A stretch of DNA of 64,000 bases, from assembly GCF_004135205.1 (NCBI RefSeq), contig NZ_CP035490.1, forward strand, positions 3,861,501-3,925,500. Direction: 5' to 3'. How positions within the stretch are numbered: position 1 is the stretch's first letter; each line of letters opens with the position of its first letter. The position numbers and the translations under genes were made by a program. Below the pieces are notes generated by a model. The model ran no database searches and was not told the DNA's origin. It saw nothing but the letters and a program-made list of their open reading frames with translations. Of the stretch, positions 17,649 through 27,062 are shown one piece after another. The stretch is from Hahella sp. KA22. Lineage in GTDB: Bacteria; Pseudomonadota; Gammaproteobacteria; Pseudomonadales; Oleiphilaceae.

Positions 17649-17716
17649 GCGGCGACTTCCATACAGCTACGCCGCAACCCAAACGCTTCACTCATAAACC
17701 GGACACAAGTACAGCA

Positions 17717-19117
17717 ATGACTAGCGCACAGTGGATGATCAAGTTGCTCTCCGGGCCTCACGCAGGCGCGGAAATGCGTCTCGAAAACCGCGCCTACCGG
17801 GTCGGTTCTGCAGACGAAGGAGACATCGTGTTGCACGACAAGCTGCTGCCCGAGCTGGCGTTTACGCTGGATGTGGCAGTGGACGGCCTGCGCCTGCTAC
17901 GGGAAGAAGCAAATGAGACGGGCAATGAGACAAGCGTGGCGTTGCTGTGCGAAGGGCGGGAGGTCGACGAGCTGGATGTAAAAGTCGATGTCTACGCGAT
18001 TTATTCTCTGGGGATGCTGCATTTCTGTTTTGGCCCGACCAACCAGCGTTGGCCGGAAATTTCACTGCCGAAGCCGCATCAGGTGGCTGAGGCAAACGCG
18101 TCTAATCTTCCCGCCGCAGCAGAGTCGGAGCATGCGAAAGATCCCGTGGACAAGCGTCGGGACAACGTCCGCAGGGGACTGCCACGAACCTCCAAACTCA
18201 TGCTACCGGTGTTTCTGTGTTTCATCGCCGGCGGCGTGATCTTCAACAGCCGCTTTCTCGACGCTGGCGTTATCCAGCCGCAAGCGTCCCTGGATCTCGC
18301 CGGTATTGTCGCTCAGGACTGGCGTTTCGAAGGACTCGCCGTCAATCCACAGAGACAGAGCAACGGCGCGAACAGGTGGGTGATCAGCGGATACGTCGAT
18401 ACTGCGGCGCAAGCAGCGGACCTGAAGCGGCGTCTGCAGGCGCTGAATGCGCCGTTCGAGCTGGATATCCGCGTCATGGAGAGCGTCAAACGCTCAACGG
18501 AAACCCTGCTACAACAGTTCCAGTTATCACATCTGGCTGTCAGCCTCGCAGATCAGCCTGGCGAGCTGGTGATCAGCGGCGTCGAAGCGAATCTGGACAA
18601 CTGGTTACGACAAAAAGAGTTGCTGCTTGCCGACATTCCCGGTCTGACCCGCATTCAGGACCGCGTAGAGAGACCGGAAAGCCGACTGAATCAACTGAAA
18701 CAGTGGTTGCAGGAGGAAGGGCTCGATAAGGAAGTGCTGGTCAATGCGCAAGACGGGCGTTTGTCCATTACCTCGGATATTCGTCTGGAGGATTCCGAGG
18801 CGTGGCGCAGAGTGCAGCGCAAGTTTCAGGAGCGCTTCGGCGGGACACTGGACTTGGCTGTCATCGCCGACGCTCGGCCCACGCTGGCGATTCGTAGCGT
18901 CAGCCTGGGCGCGGTTCCCCATCTTGTGCTGGCGAACGGGCGCCGTTACGGCCTGGGAGCCCATGTCAGCGATGGCTATTTTCTGGAACAGGTCGCCAAG
19001 GACGCTGTCGTCCTGCGGCGCGGCGAGGAATTGATCAAGTATCGCGTCGGCTCCGGCGCGCCCCGTCAGATCCATGACAACGGAACCACAGGAGAAGCAA
19101 ATGGGAGACAACTTTAG
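17717..19117 (+). CDS. sctD: T3SS inner-membrane ring protein SctD (YscD)
   Basis: The 466-residue protein has an FHA-like cytoplasmic domain (residues 1-120, starting MIKLLSGPHAGAEMRLENRAYRVGS in outline). One transmembrane segment lies near 160 (KLMLPVFLCFIAGGVIF). A periplasmic part of repeated BON-like ring modules follows, such as NRWVISGYVDTAAQAADLKRRL. This is the classic SctD layout. It links the secretin to the SctJ ring and, through the FHA domain, to SctK of the sorting platform. Its end overlaps the next gene by 17 bases. Confidence 0.92.
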   Translation: MTSAQWMIKLLSGPHAGAEMRLENRAYRVGSADEGDIVLHDKLLPELAFTLDVAVDGLRLLREEANETGNETSVALLCEGREVDELDVKVDVYAIYSLGMLHFCFGPTNQRWPEISLPKPHQVAEANASNLPAAAESEHAKDPVDKRRDNVRRGLPRTSKLMLPVFLCFIAGGVIFNSRFLDAGVIQPQASLDLAGIVAQDWRFEGLAVNPQRQSNGANRWVISGYVDTAAQAADLKRRLQALNAPFELDIRVMESVKRSTETLLQQFQLSHLAVSLADQPGELVISGVEANLDNWLRQKELLLADIPGLTRIQDRVERPESRLNQLKQWLQEEGLDKEVLVNAQDGRLSITSDIRLEDSEAWRRVQRKFQERFGGTLDLAVIADARPTLAIRSVSLGAVPHLVLANGRRYGLGAHVSDGYFLEQVAKDAVVLRRGEELIKYRVGSGAPRQIHDNGTTGEANGRQL

Positions 19118-19352
19118 CGAACGTACGCCGCAAGAGTGGCTGCAGTTGCTGGTGGATTATCAGCGGCAACTGCAAGCGCGCCTGAGGGTGGGATGCCAGC
19201 CGTCAGAGTATTACCTGCTGGCGGATCTGGATGCGGCGGTGGATCTGGTGATCCGCCGATTTAACCGCTCTGGATTTAACAACCCGTTATTTAACGAAAC
19301 TCGAATAAACAACACAGACGATGGAGGAAGCCGATATGGCGTTCAATTTTGA
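19101..19352 (+). CDS. YscE-like small needle chaperone
   Basis: The start at 19101 (MGDNFSERTPQEW) has AGGAG 7 bases upstream. The 83-residue helical protein has TPQEWLQLLVDYQRQLQARL, then PSEYYLLADLDAAVDLVIRRF. Its position between sctD and sctF, its size and its two-helix layout match YscE/PscE, which pairs with SctG to hold needle subunits unpolymerised in the cytoplasm. Sequence similarity within this family is always weak, so position carries much of the call. It overlaps the end of sctD and the start of sctF. Confidence 0.7.
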   Translation: MGDNFSERTPQEWLQLLVDYQRQLQARLRVGCQPSEYYLLADLDAAVDLVIRRFNRSGFNNPLFNETRINNTDDGGSRYGVQF

Positions 19353-19560
19353 TGCAATCAACGATGCGATGGGTCGCCAGGCGACATTGAAGGAGGAGGA
19401 ATTGCGCTCCTTCGCCAACAGCATGGACCCCAATAACTCCACGGATCTGATCAAATTTCAGCAGAAGGTCCAGGAGTGGGGACTGATCACCAACCTGCAG
19501 AGCACGACGATCAAGTCCCTCAAGGACACCATCGCCAGCATCGTGCAGAAAATGCAGTGA
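19336..19560 (+). CDS. sctF: T3SS needle subunit SctF (YscF)
   Basis: The 74-residue protein begins MAFNFDAINDAMGRQ. It shows the two-helix hairpin of needle proteins with an NxxD/PxxS-like turn (SMDPNNSTDLIKFQQKVQEW) and the polymerising C-terminal helix STTIKSLKDTIASIVQKMQ. It assembles into the extracellular needle. The ATG at 19336 follows a GGAGGAAG ribosome site. It is the usual neighbour of YscE- and YscG-type chaperones. Confidence 0.93.
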   Translation: MAFNFDAINDAMGRQATLKEEELRSFANSMDPNNSTDLIKFQQKVQEWGLITNLQSTTIKSLKDTIASIVQKMQ

Positions 19561-19568
19561 GCGCAGAC

Positions 19569-19958
19569 ATGGACGCCAGTATCGACGACTTGGTTCTGGA
19601 TAAATTAATTCTGCGCAAACTGGCTCTGGAAGCCTTCGACATGTTGCTCGAAGGCGCTGTCGATGACGCTCGCAAAGTGCTCACGACAGTGAACCGGATC
19701 AAACCGGGCAACCCCGCGTCGACCCTGGGGCTGGCGTTGGCGGAGCGGCTGCAGGAACCAGGGCGCGGCTGCGGACATAGCGTCGGAGACGGCCAGAACG
19801 GCGACCCGGTGTTGAACTGTTTCCAAGGTTTGATCTGGTTGCAGCAGGGCTGTGAAGAGGAGGCGAGGGCGCTGCTGGCCAAGGCGTCCCAGTCGCCGGA
19901 CGCCACCGCCGCCAGACTGGCGCGAGACATCATTCAGCATGAAATAGAAGGCAGGTAA
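19569..19958 (+). CDS. sctG: T3SS needle chaperone SctG (YscG)
   Basis: The 129-residue all-helical TPR-like protein begins MDASIDDLVLDKLILRKLALEAFDM in outline. Repeats are visible at LEGAVDDARKVLTTVNRIKPGN and LNCFQGLIWLQQGCEEEARALL. YscG/PscG-type proteins wrap the C-terminal helix of the needle subunit together with YscE. It is found right after sctF, in the Yersinia/Pseudomonas order. The start at 19569 is preferred because the longer frame would run inside sctF. Confidence 0.85.
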   Translation: MDASIDDLVLDKLILRKLALEAFDMLLEGAVDDARKVLTTVNRIKPGNPASTLGLALAERLQEPGRGCGHSVGDGQNGDPVLNCFQGLIWLQQGCEEEARALLAKASQSPDATAARLARDIIQHEIEGR

Positions 19959-19960
19959 CC

Positions 19961-20374
19961 ATGGACCCTATCAATATTCAATACAGCCTGAATTTTCTCA
20001 ATTCAGATCAACTCGCCGCCCCGGAACTGACGGCTGACCCGGCGGCGCTGGAGCATTTCCAGCAAAGTCTACAGTTGCAACCAGACAGTATGGCGAATTC
20101 AATAGCGGACAGCTCACCTTTGACTTTGGGCGTTGAGGCGTCGGAAGGCACACTGGGAGATAAAGTGCTGCAAGGCATGCAGAACGTAAAGTCCGGCTAT
20201 GACCAACAAGTGGAGGCGATGCAGCTCACCCTGAATAGCGCCGACCCACTTAACATGAGCGATATGCTCAAGCTGCAGATGGACCTCGCCCAACTGACGC
20301 TGCAGGGTGAGCTTATCAGTAAAACCGTCAGCAAGAGCACGCAGAACCTGGATACGTTGCTCAAGAGTCAGTAG
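19961..20374 (+). CDS. sctI: T3SS inner rod protein SctI (YscI)
   Basis: The 137-residue protein has a variable N-terminus and a conserved helical C-terminal third, NMSDMLKLQMDLAQLTLQGELIS, ending NLDTLLKSQ. This is the typical SctI pattern. It forms the short rod or adapter that joins the needle to the export gate. It is tightly packed, 2 bases after sctG and 2 bases before sctJ. The sctH gene found here in Yersinia is absent. Confidence 0.9.
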   Translation: MDPINIQYSLNFLNSDQLAAPELTADPAALEHFQQSLQLQPDSMANSIADSSPLTLGVEASEGTLGDKVLQGMQNVKSGYDQQVEAMQLTLNSADPLNMSDMLKLQMDLAQLTLQGELISKTVSKSTQNLDTLLKSQ

Positions 20375-20376
20375 CC

Positions 20377-21174
20377 ATGAAAAACACATCCACACCATAC
20401 CGATTCTCTCGTCGAATGCGGCTTTTGCTGGGCTTTCTGCTTGGCTTCGTCCTGAGCGGCTGTAAAGAGACGCTGTACAGCGATCTGACCGAGAAAGAAG
20501 GCGCGGAGATGCTGTCGATTCTGCTGGAGGAGGGCCTGGAGGCGGAAAAAGTCCCAGGCCAGAAAGGGCAGACTGTTGCTCTTAGCGTTGAGCGCGCGCA
20601 GTTGTCCCAAGCGATCCGTCTGCTCAAAAGCCGGGGATACCCCCGCGATGACTTCACCAGCGTTGGCGAGCTGTTCAAGAAAGACGGTTTGATTTCTTCA
20701 CCTCTGGAAGAACGGGCGCGCTACATATACGGCCTGTCTCAGGAGATTGCCGCGACCCTGTCGCAACTGGATGGGGTGATTACCGCCCGCGTGCATGTGG
20801 TGATGCCGGAGGTGGAGAACAAAAAAGCGCCGTTGCAAGTGTCCTCCGCCTCGGTGTTCATCAAGTATGAAAGCACTGTCAATCTGGACGATTTCGTGCC
20901 GCAGATTAAGTTGCTGGTGAACAACAGCATTGAAGGGCTCAGCTATGACAACATCGCCGTCGCGCTATTTCCGACCCAGGCCGCGCCGGTCGCTGGCGGC
21001 GCGACGATGGAAAGCGTGCTTTCCGTAAATGTGGCCGCCGGCTCGATCGATCGCCTGTATGGATTGCTCGCCATAGGCGGGCTGCTGTTGATCTGCGCTC
21101 TAGGCGGCAATCTGCTGCTGTATCGACGTATAAAACAACGCAGTGCTCACACACTGGCCATAGAGCAGGCGTAA
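20377..21174 (+). CDS. sctJ: T3SS inner-membrane ring lipoprotein SctJ (YscJ)
   Basis: The 265-residue protein has a lipobox (LLGFVLSGCKETLYSDLTE). The two ring-building modules of the family follow: AEMLSILLEEGLEAEKVPG and LSQLDGVITARVHVVMPE, plus the SVFIKYESTVNLDDFVPQIK block. A C-terminal transmembrane helix (LYGLLAIGGLLLICALGGNL) and a short basic tail complete it. It forms the inner-membrane MS-like ring with SctD. Confidence 0.97.
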   Translation: MKNTSTPYRFSRRMRLLLGFLLGFVLSGCKETLYSDLTEKEGAEMLSILLEEGLEAEKVPGQKGQTVALSVERAQLSQAIRLLKSRGYPRDDFTSVGELFKKDGLISSPLEERARYIYGLSQEIAATLSQLDGVITARVHVVMPEVENKKAPLQVSSASVFIKYESTVNLDDFVPQIKLLVNNSIEGLSYDNIAVALFPTQAAPVAGGATMESVLSVNVAAGSIDRLYGLLAIGGLLLICALGGNLLLYRRIKQRSAHTLAIEQA

Positions 21175-21205
21175 TGTCCACGGTGACCCCAAGGTGAGTT
21201 CGTCA

Positions 21206-21901
21206 ATGCGAGCAGAACTTCTCATTCAGGCGGCCCGATTTAACGGCGCCCCGGGCATTTACGCTGACGCCAGCTGGTTCGCGCCCTGGCTGACGCCTAC
21301 TCGATTAGCCGCCATGCGACGTCAGTCTGACGCCGCAAGAACCCTGAACCGTTTTTTGCTGGAGCAGCCGGAGCCTTTAGAGCCCGTCTACACGGAGGCG
21401 TTTGCCGATCCATTACTACAGTTGCTGACGCAAACTACGTTGAATATCCCTCAACTCGCCATGTGGGCGGGATTGGCGCTCCATCATCGGGGCTTGAAGC
21501 GAATCATTTGCGGACGTCGTCAGCGCGAATTAAAAGTCGCGTTTGGGGAGGAGGGCTATTGTTTCGCTTTGGAGCGGGTTCAGTTTATGGTGGGCGCCGC
21601 CTGGGATCATATCCCCGCGCTGGCCGACGAGGATGCGCCGGCAGTCTATAAAATGATCCAATGTGCGGGAGTAACGTTGCTGGCGACGGCGTCAGCGAAT
21701 CTGCCGCCACCTGCGCAAAAACGCCTGGCGTTTTTCTTCTCCAAGCAACAGTCCCATTGCTTCGCGCATTGTCCTACAAATGATGAAATGCCCGACATAA
21801 CGTTGGATGCAGGCCACCCTGACGCCGTGGAAAAGGCGAGGGGATTGCTCTTTAAAATTGCCCAAGAGGTCATGTCGAAATGGAAGCCAATTTCATTTTA
21901 A
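21206..21901 (+). CDS. sctK: T3SS sorting-platform protein SctK (YscK)
   Basis: The 231-residue soluble protein matches SctK in position (between sctJ and sctL), size and motif pattern (FNGAPGIYADASWFAPWL, LALHHRGLKRIICGRRQRELKVAFG in outline). SctK links SctD to SctQ in the cytoplasmic sorting platform. An ATG at 21206 with AAGGTGAG upstream is chosen; a GTG at 21194 in the same frame is possible. Its end overlaps sctL by 22 bases. Confidence 0.82.
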   Translation: MRAELLIQAARFNGAPGIYADASWFAPWLTPTRLAAMRRQSDAARTLNRFLLEQPEPLEPVYTEAFADPLLQLLTQTTLNIPQLAMWAGLALHHRGLKRIICGRRQRELKVAFGEEGYCFALERVQFMVGAAWDHIPALADEDAPAVYKMIQCAGVTLLATASANLPPPAQKRLAFFFSKQQSHCFAHCPTNDEMPDITLDAGHPDAVEKARGLLFKIAQEVMSKWKPISF

Positions 21902-22509
21902 TCAGAAACATACAAAAGAAAGTTAAAGTTAGAAATAGCCTTATTAAGGCGTTTGATTACCAGTCCTGGTATGACGCGGACAGGCTCATCGACGCCGCCC
22001 GCGCCGAAGCGGATGCTATCCTGGCTGACGCGAAAAGACGGGCGCAGGAGGTGTTAGAACACGCCTATCAAGACGGCTTGGCGAAGGCCAAAGAGGAAAG
22101 CGCGGAGCGTCTGGTCACCGCCAGTATGCGGGCCCATCAGATGTTGCAGATGGCGGAATCGGATTTGATTGAGCTGGTGAAGCTCAGCGTGGAGAAACTG
22201 TTTGGCGATATCGGCGATGAGGTGAAAATCGCGAGCCTGATTGAATCCGGCCTGGCGTCCTTGCGCGAGGACTATCGCGTCACAGTCCATGTCGCGCCAG
22301 AAATGGAAGCTCAAGTGAAAGCGGCGTTGCCGGATGTCCTGTCTCACTTTCCGGGCATCGAATACTTCGACATCACAGCGGACCCACGACTTTCCCGCGA
22401 CGCCTATGTGCTGCAGGGAGACGCCGGCATAATCAAAGGCTCCATCTCCGACCGCTTCGCCAAGCTGAATACGCTGGTGGAACAAGCCCTGGCCGCCCCC
22501 CAGAACTAA
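21880..22509 (+). CDS. sctL: T3SS stator protein SctL (YscL)
   Basis: The 209-residue protein has an N-terminal Ala/Glu-rich coiled coil (LIDAARAEADAILADAKRRAQE), like FliH and V-ATPase stalk subunits. The conserved C-terminal domain includes YRVTVHVAPEM and DPRLSRDAYVLQGDAGIIKG, followed by SISDRFAKLNTLVEQAL. SctL binds SctN and controls the ATPase. It is the last T3SS gene of the + strand run. The Rhs island begins about 230 bases later. Confidence 0.93.
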   Translation: MEANFILIRNIQKKVKVRNSLIKAFDYQSWYDADRLIDAARAEADAILADAKRRAQEVLEHAYQDGLAKAKEESAERLVTASMRAHQMLQMAESDLIELVKLSVEKLFGDIGDEVKIASLIESGLASLREDYRVTVHVAPEMEAQVKAALPDVLSHFPGIEYFDITADPRLSRDAYVLQGDAGIIKGSISDRFAKLNTLVEQALAAPQN

Positions 22510-22738
22510 AGGTTCCTCCGGGAGCGCGGGCGGCCCGCCCGCATTCTTGTCAGAGCACTTACCAGCAGGTCAACGGGCCTTTTCCCCAATGGCATATGCC
22601 GAATGGTGGATTGGGCCGCCAACAGGCCAAACGTACAATGTAGCGCGCCCGGTCGCCAATGCGGCCAGATTTGTCGCTTTTCCAATTATCATTTATCCGT
22701 CTCCGCCCCAGTGGCCTTTAACAAGGGATGTTTCCTGC

Positions 22739-25700
22739 ATGCATTACCCCCGTCGCTTCCAAGTCAAACATCACTTGGATATCGTCGCCGATGAGTTGAC
22801 GCGCATTGAGTCGCCCACCACCGCCATCGGTTATATCGAAAAATGTCTGAGTGACGGAGACGGGCGCGGCAAAGAGTTCGACGCCTTTATCGCCTCGCTG
22901 CAGGGAAGTCATTTCCAGTCCACCGCCAACAAATTTCCCGGCCGCACCGCAGCGTCGTTCAACACCTGGCGCAACACCCTGATTCGCGAAGCGCGCCATG
23001 GCAATGTGTTGCTGGTTGTGGATAGTTCGGAAAAGCCTTTTCATCCCCTGATCGTTGAGAAGAACAAAACGCTGACGCCGGGGCAGTCCAACACCCACGC
23101 CGCCACCCAATTGCTGAACCGCCTGAAGCCGGTGAAGACGCCGTCGCCGAAACGTCCGGCGGGAACCGCCGCGGGCGGCGCGGCCGCCTCCAATCCCATG
23201 GCGGAAAGCCATCCTTCTTTCAACGGCAATGTGGGCTGGGCCAGCGTCCAGAGCGAAAAAACCAGCTACGGCGCGCCGCCGCCTCCTGCTTCGTCAGAGC
23301 CCAGTCCTGAAGAAACATCCGTCAGCGACGCCAGCGGCCACAACGATAACGGCGACACCCAGACCGCCAACGACGAAGCCTGCGTCAGCGGCGATCCGGT
23401 GAGCATGATCACCGGCGAGGAGCTGCTGGACCTGGTGGATTTCACCTTGCCCGGTCCCATGCCTTTGGTGTGGAAGCGCACCTATAAAAGCTCCAACAAC
23501 CATCAGCGCGGCCTGGGCGTCGGCTGGACGCACCTGTTGTGTCAAACCCTGGAAGAGGACAACGGCCGCATCACTTTCACCAGCGACGAAGGCCGCTATA
23601 TCGACTTCCCGCGTCCCCTGATCGAACAGTCCAGCCGCAACGCCGCGGAGCGCATGACCCTGCATCGGGTGGACGAAAACACCTATGCGCTGCAGCAGCT
23701 GGGACAGCCGGATAAAGTCTTCGTCGGCGGCAATGGCGCCTACCGCCTGGAAGCCCTGGTGGACGCCCTGGGCAATCGCATCGACATTGCTTACTGGCAG
23801 GACGTGGACGGCTACGAACGCCCCATCACCCTCCTGCAAGCCAGTTGGGGACCGCGTCTGCATATCCTGCACAACGCCCAGGGACTGATGTGCGAAGTCC
23901 AGTCGATCCAGGCCAACGGCGCCGTCGCGCTGGCGACTTACGAATACGATGAGCAGCAGGACCTGATCCGCGCCGCAGACCGGGCCGGCGCCAGCGAGAG
24001 CTACGCTTACCGGAATCACGTCATCACCCGCCGCACCCTGAAAACCGGTTTCAGCTTCTATTTTGAATGGAGTCAGTACAGCCCCAGCGGCAAGTGTCTG
24101 CGTCAGTGGGGCGATCGCGGCATTTACGATTACCGTTTCGAATGGGACACCCGGAACAAAGTCTCCCACGCCTTCGACAGCAACGGCGGCAAAACCACTT
24201 ATCATTACGACCACCGCGGCAAGATCATCAAGGAAATCGATCCCGAGGGCGGGGTCACGCGCATGGCCTACAACAAACAAGGCCAGCTGGTCGAGCATAT
24301 CGACCCGGAAGGCGGCGTCACCCGTTACGTTTACGACGAGCAGGGGTTATTAACGCAACTGACCGACGCCACTGGCGCGTCTTACAAAATCCGCTACAAC
24401 CACCGCGGCCAGCCGGTGGAGATGATCAATCCGCTGGGCCATAGCTGGCGTCGCGAGTACAACGGCAAAGGGCTGCTGACCAGCGTCACCGATCCCCTCG
24501 GCAACCAGACCCGCTATGTCTACAACGAACGCGGCCTGCCGCAGACCATCACCGACGCCGCCGGCAACGAAAAAACCTTCGTCTGGAATGCGCTGGCGCA
24601 ATTAGTCAGCGAAAGCGTCAACGGCCGCCGCACCGAGTACCTGCTGAACGAAGACGGCGATATAGGCGCGGTTGTGGACGCGGATCAGCGCACCACCGAG
24701 TACGAATACGACCTGCTCGGCAACGTCACTCGCGTGCAGCATCCGGACGGCTCCGCCGTGCAGTTGCGTTACAACGCCAACAGCCAGCTCACTCACTTTA
24801 TCGACACCGCCGGTCGCTGCACGGAATACGTGTACGACGGCCTGTCCCAGGTGCGCAAAAAGATCGATCCCAACGGACAGGTGTTTGAGTACCTGTACGA
24901 CAAAGAACGCAACCTGATTGGCCTGATCAACGAGAAGGGCGAGCGCTACAAGCTGGGCTATGACCGCAATGAGCGTCTGATCCGGGAAATCGGCTTCGAC
25001 GGCCGCATTCAGGAGTATCAGTACAACCGCGCCGGTCATTTGCTCTCTCATCTGGAAGGCGTCCACATCGACCTGCCGTCGGAACAGGCCAACACCACTC
25101 GCTTCAGCCGCGATCCGCTGGGCCGGCTGCGGGAAAAACACAGTCCGGACGGTGAGATCAGCCAGTTCCACTATGACGCGGCGGGACGGCTCACTGAAGC
25201 GAGCAACCCTCACCGACAGCTGCGCTTCGCCTACAACGCCCTGGGGCAGCTAACGGAAGAGCGTCAGGACCAGCATGTGCTGCGGCATGATTACGATCCC
25301 CTGGGACTGCGCACGCAAACCCAGTTAGCGGACGGAACCCGGCTTAACTTCGCTTACGATCAACATGGCCTGTTCAGCGAAGCCCGCTACAACGACAACC
25401 TGCTGACGCAGATCACCCGCGACGCACAGGGTCGTGAAGTCGCCCGCCAGCAGGGCGCGTTGCGGTCCCAATACGAATACGACCTGATGGGTCGCCTGAC
25501 TCGCCATCGCGTCGGCCATGAAGCGAACAAAACACAACTGATCGACCGTCGCTACCAATACGACCACCATGGCAATCTGGCGCTGATCGACGATCTGCAG
25601 AAAGGGACGACCCGCTACCATTACGACGCCCTGGACCGCCTTAAGCAGGTGGAGAGTTACTGCAATGAGCAGTTCGACTTCGACCCGGCGGGCAACATTC

Positions 25701-27043
25701 TCTCAGACACTCAGTCAGGCGTATCGCACACCAAAAAAGCCAACCGGTTGGACTTTTATGGCGATCGCCACTTCGACTATGACGACGCTGGCAACCTGGT
25801 GCGGGAGCGTCGCGGCAAAGGCGGCAAACTGGAAACCCGCTACGTCTACAACAAGCAGAACCAGCTGATTGCGGTGGAGAAAGACGGCCAGCGCACCGAG
25901 TACCGTTACGATGCTTTAGGCCGCCGTATCTCAAAACAGGACGCCTTCGGGCAGACGGAATTCCTGTGGAACGGCGACGTGCTGCTGTCCGAACAACGCC
26001 AGCACCTGCGCAAAGTCTACGTCTACGAACCCGACACCTTCCGTCCGCTGGCGTTCATCCAGGACGAAAAAGTCTATCACTACCACCTGGATCACCTGGG
26101 CACGCCCCAGGAAATGACCGACGCCGAAGGAACCCTGGTCTGGTCCGCCCGCTACAAAGCCTACGGCGCCCTGGCGTTGCAAGACGTGGAAAGCGTCCAC
26201 AACCCGCTACGCTTCCAAGGTCAGTATTACGACGAAGAAACCGGCTTCCATTACAACCGCCACCGGTACTATGATCCCCAAAGCGGCCGCTTCATCAACC
26301 AAGACCCCATCGGCCTCCTGGGCGGCGCCAATGCCTACCAATATGCGCCAAATCCGGTGGGATGGGTTGACCCGTTTGGGTTGACGGCGAAGCCAGGGGA
26401 TTGTCCTCCGACTTCCCCTGCACTCAAGGACAGTGTTTACAGTGCTGAAAATATCGCACAGCGTGCAGCTGAGTTTAACTACCTGCGAGAGTTAGATATA
26501 AAAAATAACGCCATGTTATCAGCTCAACAAAGGGCTAAGCTGATCATGGAAGATATAGCGCAAATGCCTGCGCTAAAATCAATCATTGCTAAAGTCAAAG
26601 AAATGGACCCTAGCGCCAAAGTTGGCTTTAGAGGAAGTATGACCACAGGCATGAAAGGACCACACAAGCTTGGTCAAGCGAAGCAGAGAGTAAAATTCGA
26701 TGAAAGCGTTGCTTTCAAAAATGATAAACCCTATACAGATGAGCAGGGTTGGGATGTCGACTTTTTTGTTGTTAGTGACGCAATGAGAAGTAATCGCAAT
26801 AGATGGCAAGGACTGAGGTCTTTAGCTTCTGATGATTTAATAAGTGATATAGACGATCTAGACATTCAATTAAAAAGCAAGTATCCGAAAGGTCAATCGA
26901 TAAAAAATAGATCATACAAAAATGAACACGATGACCCAACTGGATTTAAAAAGGAGGAAAAAATAGATTTTAGAATATGGAATAGCGAAGAAATATCAAA
27001 AAACATGAAAGACGGAGACACTCCCTCTTTCATAGACAGCTAA
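22739..27043 (+). CDS. Rhs-family polymorphic toxin with nucleotidyltransferase-like C-terminus
   Basis: The start at 22739 (MHYPRRFQVKH) has AAGGGA about 10 bases upstream. The 1434-residue protein has a roughly 220-residue N-terminal region without PAAR or signal peptide. The Rhs entry motif CVSGDPVSMITGEEL follows, then about 40 YD-type repeats that build the toxin-encasing shell. The conserved core ends with DPIGLLGG near 1190 and DPFGL near 1213. After the core the sequence changes to a unique, AT-rich 219-residue tip. The tip contains GFRGSMTTG near 1296 and WDVDFFVV with D1339 and D1341, the GS...DxD arrangement of nucleotidyltransferase folds. The tip is the likely toxin. Delivery by type VI secretion or another route cannot be seen here. 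Confidence 0.88.
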   Translation: MHYPRRFQVKHHLDIVADELTRIESPTTAIGYIEKCLSDGDGRGKEFDAFIASLQGSHFQSTANKFPGRTAASFNTWRNTLIREARHGNVLLVVDSSEKPFHPLIVEKNKTLTPGQSNTHAATQLLNRLKPVKTPSPKRPAGTAAGGAAASNPMAESHPSFNGNVGWASVQSEKTSYGAPPPPASSEPSPEETSVSDASGHNDNGDTQTANDEACVSGDPVSMITGEELLDLVDFTLPGPMPLVWKRTYKSSNNHQRGLGVGWTHLLCQTLEEDNGRITFTSDEGRYIDFPRPLIEQSSRNAAERMTLHRVDENTYALQQLGQPDKVFVGGNGAYRLEALVDALGNRIDIAYWQDVDGYERPITLLQASWGPRLHILHNAQGLMCEVQSIQANGAVALATYEYDEQQDLIRAADRAGASESYAYRNHVITRRTLKTGFSFYFEWSQYSPSGKCLRQWGDRGIYDYRFEWDTRNKVSHAFDSNGGKTTYHYDHRGKIIKEIDPEGGVTRMAYNKQGQLVEHIDPEGGVTRYVYDEQGLLTQLTDATGASYKIRYNHRGQPVEMINPLGHSWRREYNGKGLLTSVTDPLGNQTRYVYNERGLPQTITDAAGNEKTFVWNALAQLVSESVNGRRTEYLLNEDGDIGAVVDADQRTTEYEYDLLGNVTRVQHPDGSAVQLRYNANSQLTHFIDTAGRCTEYVYDGLSQVRKKIDPNGQVFEYLYDKERNLIGLINEKGERYKLGYDRNERLIREIGFDGRIQEYQYNRAGHLLSHLEGVHIDLPSEQANTTRFSRDPLGRLREKHSPDGEISQFHYDAAGRLTEASNPHRQLRFAYNALGQLTEERQDQHVLRHDYDPLGLRTQTQLADGTRLNFAYDQHGLFSEARYNDNLLTQITRDAQGREVARQQGALRSQYEYDLMGRLTRHRVGHEANKTQLIDRRYQYDHHGNLALIDDLQKGTTRYHYDALDRLKQVESYCNEQFDFDPAGNILSDTQSGVSHTKKANRLDFYGDRHFDYDDAGNLVRERRGKGGKLETRYVYNKQNQLIAVEKDGQRTEYRYDALGRRISKQDAFGQTEFLWNGDVLLSEQRQHLRKVYVYEPDTFRPLAFIQDEKVYHYHLDHLGTPQEMTDAEGTLVWSARYKAYGALALQDVESVHNPLRFQGQYYDEETGFHYNRHRYYDPQSGRFINQDPIGLLGGANAYQYAPNPVGWVDPFGLTAKPGDCPPTSPALKDSVYSAENIAQRAAEFNYLRELDIKNNAMLSAQQRAKLIMEDIAQMPALKSIIAKVKEMDPSAKVGFRGSMTTGMKGPHKLGQAKQRVKFDESVAFKNDKPYTDEQGWDVDFFVVSDAMRSNRNRWQGLRSLASDDLISDIDDLDIQLKSKYPKGQSIKNRSYKNEHDDPTGFKKEEKIDFRIWNSEEISKNMKDGDTPSFIDS

Positions 27044-27062
27044 TAACTATCTGGAGCCACAA

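Noticed and set aside
23294-24298. A 334-codon - strand frame
   Set aside because: It is antisense to the Rhs repeats. Its length comes from the periodic codon use of the YD repeats; it has no recognisable protein features.
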